64,000 nucleotides of DNA, taken from positions 1 through 64,000 of the forward strand of contig VTPC01090930.1 of the NCBI GenBank assembly GCA_011009095.1, written 5' to 3'. Positions 57,582-64,000 of this stretch are shown piece after piece. This DNA is from Ignelater luminosus (lineage: Eukaryota; Arthropoda; Insecta; Coleoptera; Elateridae). The notes below the pieces were generated by a model. That model was given only the letters and a program-made list of their open reading frames with translations, was not told where the DNA came from and did no database searches. Made by a program: the position numbers and the translations under genes. Position 1 is the first letter of the stretch. Each line of letters starts with the position of its first letter.

Positions 57582-57995
57582 TTATGTCATAGATCTCTCC
57601 GTTGTTTGATTTTGTACTTTATCAGCACGATTAAAATTAAAAAGATCTGGAAACATTAAGGACGATGACGATCCTGAACAATCTTCAATTTTAATGCAGT
57701 TGTTATCTTCATTTCTCACATACCCAAATTTGCAGTTGCATCCCTTAGCACACCCAGGAAAACAAGGCGAAGTATCGTTCAACGTCATACAAGTTTCAGG
57801 ACACAACGATTTACATTCGTCAAATTCTTCATATAGTTTTTGGCACTCTGAAAAGTGTGTAGTTTATAATAAATTGAATCAAGATTACTGTAATATTATG
57901 TATCGCTTACTTTCCCTTGGAAACATTCTGAGCCTTTTAAATACAGCAATTTCCACATACGGTAACGCAATTAATAACAAAAGCAACTTGATCAT
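57582..57995 (-). CDS. secreted TIL-domain protein, probable protease inhibitor, two exons, 116 aa
   Basis: Exon 1 is 57995-57911 (minus): ATG, then MIKLLLLLIALPYVEIA, a signal peptide by its Leu-rich core and small residues at the end. The donor GTAAGC follows at 57910. A 63-nt intron ends TTTTCAG at 57848. Exon 2 is 57847-57582. The phase-1 splice joins in frame (split Lys codon) and the total is 351 nt with its stop. Residues 30-93 form a complete ten-cysteine trypsin-inhibitor-like (TIL) domain: C1 at KCQ, then DEC, SLC, ETC, SPC, PGC, KGC, NC, NNC, EDC. A Ser-rich and acidic/Asn tail of about 22 residues follows. TIL domains in insects usually inhibit extracellular serine proteases, but binding mucin-like domains or venom roles also occur. 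It is the only intact host gene I can support here; its promoter is not evident. Confidence 0.88.
57848..57910 (-). other. intron of the TIL-domain gene, 63 nt
   Basis: Begins GTAAGC and ends CACTTTTCAG on the minus strand. This fits the short introns of insects. A competing donor GTATGT inside exon 1 would not keep the frame to the TIL domain. Confidence 0.85.
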
Positions 57996-59875
57996 TATTT
58001 AAAACAATCTATACGACTTACATAAATTTTATTATGTTGATAAACAAAATATGCCAAGTTAATTGAAATTTTTTATTTCGCAATCAATTGAAATTTTACT
58101 TGAAAACTATAACTTAGGTAATTTTCAACACCCTTCTAAATTACCTAAAACTTCCCTTTTAATGCATATGGTCTAAATTGATCTGTTTTCCATTTTACTC
58201 CCGTCCATGTTTGTATAAGGGAGATAAAATGAGACCGATTTATATTTCCTATTATAATTTTCCGGAATACGCCTGTGGATATATCGTTTATTTCAGATTA
58301 AGTAATCTTGATTGATTGTAATTACTTATAGGAAGTTTGTTTCTGATCTCTTGTCTAAAATCTACATGTTTATAACACATTGAATAGTGCAGGGACGTAA
58401 CAAAGTACATCTTACTCATTTCTTAACTTTGTTTACAAGAAAATTAATAAAGGATGGAGATACACTGCCGGTACTGGGTTTAATTAGACGAAGTTTCGTT
58501 CCTAAAGTTTTGTTATGCTTTAATACTTCGAAAGTTCAGTCATGCAGTGAATAACAAATTTGCGATTATGAAGGTTTGATTTTCTTAAGTAATTATCTTT
58601 ATTCCGTAAGCAAAGGTTATAATATAAGCAAAACTCTAAATAACTTAAAGGTTCTAGCCTGTGTCACTAGCAAAAAATATCTGAAAAAAGCAATAACAAA
58701 ATACGAATCATTAAAAACTAATTAGTAATTAAGGTTAACCGGCGCCAATTTTTATTACCTTACAATTTGTAGTTTTAGAATCGCGACTGGATCGTAAAAA
58801 TCATTATCGGCTAATTATTGGTCAATAAAATCGGTTTATTATAGGCTTTAATATGGCGTTTTAAAATCTTTTGTTTATTTCTTTTTGTAATGTCCATTTG
58901 AACAATTGCAATGTCAGGAAAAAATGTGAATGTTTTGCTTTAGTTTTTTTTTCTTAAATTTTTTTCATTCTTTTTCGTTTTCTTACTTCGTCCTCAAGAA
59001 TCTCTCAAAATTGACAAGATAATTAATGAATTCCGTTTTAGCCTCAGGATCAGCTCTTGACTTGCATATTCATGACGTGTTTACCAAACTTATATTATCT
59101 TAGTTAAAGTTGCTTTCCAACTATGGTCTGTGATTATATCTGTTTGATGTTTTTGTATTTTTATTATTATAATAATGCCTTGGAGATTATTTCTATACGT
59201 TCCATTGTAATTAACAATAGCAAAACATGCTGAAATTAATCAGTGATTAAAATTATTCTTGTCCTATTATAGAAAGTAACAAGAAATTAACACTTTATTA
59301 GGAATTAGAATTACCTACAATAACCTCATTTTATTGAATTGGAAATATTTACAAGTTTTCCATCTTTAAAATTGTTATTATTATTATCACCGTTATTTGA
59401 ACCAAATGAAAATTGTGCGAAAAAGTATGTTACAGGTTTAATTTAACAGTAAGCGTTAAATTGATAATTTAACTACTTCTGTCTTTTAATGCCTAAATTT
59501 AATCTCAACATAGACTCAGATATTGTGAATCTAAATGCAAACAATACTCAGAGGAATCAACTGACCGTAAGAAGAATTAAAAGTTTATTTTTGCTCATAA
59601 CAAAATTATACTTGAAGTAAGGAGCTTCGCTTTCACTTTTAAGAATTAAAGCATTAAGCACTTCATCTGCGGCATTGCAATGATACTGAGATCGAAGCAT
59701 CTTTATGTCATAGAACAAGGCCACTGTGATGGTTTCAAAAAAAAATAAAATAAAAATAAAATTATATATGGAAGAAATTACTAAGCACAGTAATTAAAAC
59801 TGAAAACACCAGTTACCAAATACTTGAAGATTAAAACCTCAAGAACCATACATAACTTGTTGAGCCCTTGAAGCC
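57996..59875. other. upstream region of the TIL-domain gene, unassigned
   Basis: The start context is AAATAATG. No clear TATA box or further exon was found. The rest is AT-rich and featureless. Confidence 0.5.
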
Positions 59876-60030
59876 TTTATTTAAGCGGCTGAAATATTAA
59901 AAAGTGCTTCAACTTTATGTCAAGGTATTTCAAGCTTTTGTAAAAGTGCTTCAGATTCTTGTGAAAGTGCATCAAGCATGTACGAAATTGCTCAACTCTT
60001 GAAATACTCAAAAGTGCTTCAAGTGAATAT
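59876..60030. repeat. degenerate short tandem repeats, array 1
   Basis: About seven imperfect units of 20-24 bp built around AAAGTGCTTCAAG (for example at 59900, 59923, 59945, 59966 and 60009). The minus-strand frame over it shows the matching LKHF.KSLK.. repetition, which is a by-product. Confidence 0.75.
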
Positions 60031-60589
60031 TGCAGACCTTTTATTGCAAAAGATGGTGTTGTAAGACTGACATATTGCATTGCGAACGAAATATCGCTCA
60101 AACGACAATTTGAAAAATAACAAATTAAAACCGACAAGAATCTGCCTAAAAGCGTAATAAGCAATTACAGCTAAAACATTAAACAAAGGTGAACTTTTGA
60201 GCGTTGATATCATCAAGTATGAAAAGAGCTAAGATATTCTAGCCATGGCTTGTTGGCATATTCTGTTTCTACGGAGGAAGCCAAAAACTAACCTTCATTA
60301 CCTCACTCACCCAAATGAACTCTGAAGTGTCATTTATGGAAATGACAATGACTTTGTGTCTGTTTCACGATCCGTAACATAACTAAAACTTTTATAAACC
60401 ACTAACCTTTTACCTTTCTTGCTTCCAAAAAAAAAAACGTTACTACTGATCTGATTCTTCCAGTGCAGTCAAATGTCAAATATTAAAAATCATTATCATT
60501 ATCAATTGCAATATATTTGCAATAAAAAGTCCGCAATTATACCGTAGTGTATTGTCCTGCAATATATTGTCGCGCAATAATATATCCGA
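60031..60589. other. spacer between the two short-repeat arrays
   Basis: No recognised feature. Confidence 0.5.
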
Positions 60590-60810
60590 AAACGGCTTCA
60601 AGCACTCGTAAAATGTTTCAAGTACTTGAAAAATGCTTAAAGTACCGTGCAAGTGCTTGAAAGAGTCCAGAAGTGTTTGACACGACCTAAAACTAAAATG
60701 CTTTAAGCCCTGATAAATTTTGTACAAATTACTGAAAGCACCAAGCACTCATTTTAAACAGTAATTCATGTACAGTGCTTGAAGCACTTTTGCAAGCCCT
60801 TGATCAAAGC
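60590..60810. repeat. degenerate short tandem repeats, array 2
   Basis: The motifs TTCAAGCACT, TTCAAGTACTTGAAA, CAAGTGCTTGAAAG and CAGTGCTTGAAGCAC recur here. They are the same motif family as array 1, in both orientations, because the core is nearly palindromic. Confidence 0.7.
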
Positions 60811-61019
60811 GCTGTAATCCGACTCTAGCTAAAACCAATCAAAATCTTTATTTTAGTATTTTCACAATATATTAAAATTTAACTAAGTAGGGGCCACAAT
60901 TTCTTGAACGTTTCTAGTTTATGCGCCTTTAAATAAATTCATAAGGCTCGTTTTGATAACTAGTGCATCCTATTACTGCTACTAACGTCTTTAACTTCAT
61001 GGAAGTTGGTTGTTAGTGT
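60811..61019. other. unassigned sequence
   Basis: No recognised feature. Confidence 0.5.
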
Positions 61020-61235
61020 ACAGATACGTCGATGGAGTTTAGCTCGAGATACTGATGGAGATGACTGGATCGGAATTGACGCATATGAATATTGACGGCG
61101 ACATCCTAGGGTTCATAGTGCTGAAGTTAAAGTGTTGATGAAGGTCTACTTATCATATGATTTTGGGGATCTGGATCCCGACTGAGATGACGCGTATTGG
61201 CTTAATGGTTGACGATGGCGGCATAGATAAATCGT
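61020..61235. repeat. weak internal duplication of about 110 bp
   Basis: 61048-61110 (GATGACTGGATCGGAATTGACGC... GACGGCGACAT) resembles 61160-61225 (GATCTGGATCCCGACTGAGATGACGC... GACGATGGCGGCAT). The similarity is partial and was judged by eye. Confidence 0.4.
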
Positions 61236-64000
61236 ACCATGTAGCTGGTGGAAGTTGATTGCATTTTGCTGTTGGCTTGGAGTGAGCAATAGTGAAATGT
61301 ACCTTGAATGGATAAAAATGACATCGGACAACGTAAGCAATACATAACATTATCCGATGTTGGAGTGGGGAACTAAACTCCTACAGTTGGCATTGGTGAT
61401 TTGTTGCTCGTTTCTGTAGGCAATGCAGAATATGGAATCATCTTTCTCGGAGACAACTTCAAGAGTGACTGTGGGAAAGAGACTTCGACGACAACAAACT
61501 TACTAACCTAGCGCTCCGGAAAGTGTTATTGCTTATAAGTACAGTTTCTTTGCTATAATATTTCCAAGAATTCCTATTTCACTTAAAGTGTTGAAAGCCC
61601 CAAATATTAGATCAAAGCCGTTCCACATTACAGCACATTGCAGGCAGTGTTTTTTATTGCTCATAATTAATTAAATTACTTTCTGATCTTGAGATTATTC
61701 ATATACGTTAGAGGTTAACATCATTATTAGAATTTTTATGTTTTTAGAGTAATAAAAAAGATGGAAAATTATAATATTATGGGTTTTTTTTTGGTTGAAA
61801 AGTTTCCACAAAACTGCACATGTAGTCAATGAGGTTTATTTGACTTAAGTTACTTGATTGTGATGCCATTTCCCTTTTCTTCTTGGAAAGGACATTTGTT
61901 GTTTACTAAGTTAAACATCATTAAATGACATGACGTTTGATAAACCTTAGTGATAGGTATTTAGTGCAAACAGTATGAAAATAAATTTACCGTGCATAAA
62001 ACCTTCAGTTGAATATTTTTGTTGTTTTTTCGCTTAATTATTTTTTTTGCTTATTGATATTCATCGATCCACAATAAAGAATTTCAAATATTTAGAATAT
62101 CAATAATATATGTGTTAATCTGGTACTTTAGAATATTTAGATAACCGTAATTGATGGACAACGAGGTTAGCCTATCAATTCAGAAATTTCAAAAACGAAG
62201 AGAATCTATCAATTCGAACAATTTTGACTTTGCTCACTAGTTATCCACACATGTATATAAAAATTCAGTCAAATACAGGCAAACTAGATTTAGAATTTCG
62301 CGTGAATATTTGAACTTGGATAAAGCGAAACCACAAAACATGGGTATAAATAGAAACGGCTATGATCTCTACCTCCGAAGAAAGCAAAGGAAATATTGGT
62401 AACAAATCGGGTCAGGGTTTTCGTTGTTTGAAATTCTAAAAGTGTCATTGTATTAGATTGTTTTGAAAGAGGTCATCCTTCTCCGAGAGGTAATGAAGAC
62501 TAAACGGTCCAGTATGCTGTTAAGAAATGTTGTCCACAGGTTGTGTTGCTTAGCTCAATATTTAGCTGAAACCTATAACTATGGCTTTGAATTGCTCTTC
62601 CTTTTATTCGCAGAATTTAGCGCTTTCCGAATCTCATCTATTTTAGAACATCCAGAGAAGCATTCAGGAAGATAGGGATTTTTAACAAATGTTAGGCGGA
62701 AAACCAAATGGTTGTGACTGTCAATATCTAAAACCTTGAGTAAAGATTTTTAAAATTAAGTAAGCATTACAAGCGGAGGCAAAATAGAATAGATGCATTA
62801 AACCTAACTGAGATTATGTAGAGAAATTAAACTATTTTGTGCAAGATAATGTCGGTGTTGACTCCCTGAGCATGAGATAAATAAGCTGTAGTAGAAAGAG
62901 ATCAACGAATAAAAGCAAAAGGACAAATTTGTTATTTTGAGATTATTGCTTTTTTTCTCGAGATTTCTATAAAAGTGCTTGATTTTCTATATTTTATTAA
63001 ATAAGAGGAGCTGAATATTATGTACTTTTATTAACAAGTTTGTAGTAGTCTTTGGTTTCCTCTTCTAATGTCATGATACTAGACCTAACTATAAGTAAAC
63101 ATATAATTTTGAAATTAATTAAATCAATGCAATTTCAAAACAAATGCTATAGAATTATAAACCACTACCGTATGCACAAACCATGCATAACGGAGATCCG
63201 ATCACGATCGGTTTGAATTATGAGACCTTTACTGGACCGTAGTTGAAAAGTTCTATCGTATAAGATTAATAACTTTCTTCATGCCTGTTGCATTTTCTTC
63301 ATGTAATAAATACAATTAGTAAAGAGTTAAAATAATGTTATATACTTGTATTATTGAAACCAAAATACCTGCAACTAACTTTTTAATCTAACTATTTCAC
63401 TCTGTTCAAGACAAATTTTCAAAAAGGTTCAATTAAACATTAACTGTCTTGTGGTTTCTTAAAGCGTGTTTAATTTCCAATACGGATCTGTAGATAAGGC
63501 GCGATGTGGTAGCACAGGAACACTCGATTGTTCGGCTTTACTCTGTAATCTTCATTCCTAATAGCGTCATTACTGTACCTGACCACCTTGGTGGCCCACA
63601 CAGTAAGAGTGTGTATATTCCTTAGTTTTATGAGTCCCTTTACCCTATATTCAGCTTACCCTTTTCACCTCTTTTTATATTGAAGATAATAACGTTTAAT
63701 TTTTTTGCAATAGGTTTAATAATGGTTTTTATACATTAGCCGATCCTTTATTAAATTTTAATTTATATTCAATAAAATTCTTAATGTTATTTTCTGAAAT
63801 GTTATTAAACTTCGTTTATTCTATTTATTAGTTTTTTGAAGTTATGTTGTTTATTTAGAAGCTCTATGATTTAATAAACTTTAATGAGGTTTCTCCATGA
63901 ACAATTTAATTATTAATGAAAGAGAGAGAAAGAGAAAACTTACTCAAACTTAGCCATTATAATTAAAAATTTTATTCTTTACAAAACTATACGCTCATGC
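61236..64000. other. unassigned AT-rich sequence
   Basis: An open frame of 70 codons at 62463-62675 has no motif. A short (GA)n-like run lies at 63918-63937, and CCACCTTGGTGG (63582-63593) is a perfect palindrome. Nothing else is supportable. Confidence 0.55.

Noticed and set aside
57694-58002. Plus-strand open frame opposite the TIL-domain gene
   Set aside because: It is antisense to the two exons, which have a signal peptide, splice sites and a full cysteine pattern.
61146-61350. Two overlapping minus-strand frames of about 65 codons
   Set aside because: They overlap each other in different frames, lie across a weak DNA duplication and show no motif.
62463-62675. Plus-strand 70-codon frame
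   Set aside because: No signal peptide, domain or plausible splice partner.

Overview
The window reads as AT-rich, repeat-laden intergenic DNA from a large insect (or insect-like arthropod) genome. Three things point that way: the density and type of transposons (mariner, pogo/Tigger, several non-LTR retrotransposons, Ty3/gypsy), a 63-nt GT-AG intron in the one intact host gene, and no bacterial gene organisation. Nothing suggests operons, CRISPR, rRNA or tRNA genes.

Layout. 1-7.3 kb: mostly unassigned sequence, with a LINE 3' scrap (856-1116), a dispersed repeat (2559-3025) and a foldback MITE (6111-6307). 7.3-12.2 kb: a three-level nest. A jockey-like LINE carries a minus-strand integrase gene of the KRBA2-like kind between its halves, and that gene is split by a near full-length mariner with a TA duplication. 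14.7-17.3 kb: a second copy of the dispersed repeat, then a LINE whose 5' and 3' halves lie in opposite orientation. 23.7-26.6 kb: a long minus-strand LINE reverse transcriptase and a solo LTR. 26.8-31.0 kb: a cysteine-rich protein tail, a dead pogo/Tigger transposase, and copy A of an unnamed repeated protein family. 32.3-37.0 kb: a young Ty3/gypsy element with 187-bp LTRs and a 5-bp target duplication but broken ORFs. 39.6-42.4 kb: copy B of the unnamed family, with a second, internally deleted mariner just after its stop codon. 43-44.5 kb: two transposase scraps and an unclassified coding-like block. 46.7-48.1 kb: another minus-strand LINE. 50.2-52.2 kb: a pogo fragment, a foldback, and a divergent tandem array of about 91-bp units. 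57.6-58.0 kb: the only intact host gene seen, a two-exon secreted TIL-domain (protease-inhibitor type) protein on the minus strand. 59.9-60.8 kb: short degenerate tandem repeats.

The genes do not form a pathway. The window is a record of successive transposon insertions around one small secreted-protein gene. The least explained content is the two-copy unnamed family (copies A and B), which has transposon-like size and a shared 3' end. All family assignments are from recognised protein motifs read by eye; no database search was run.
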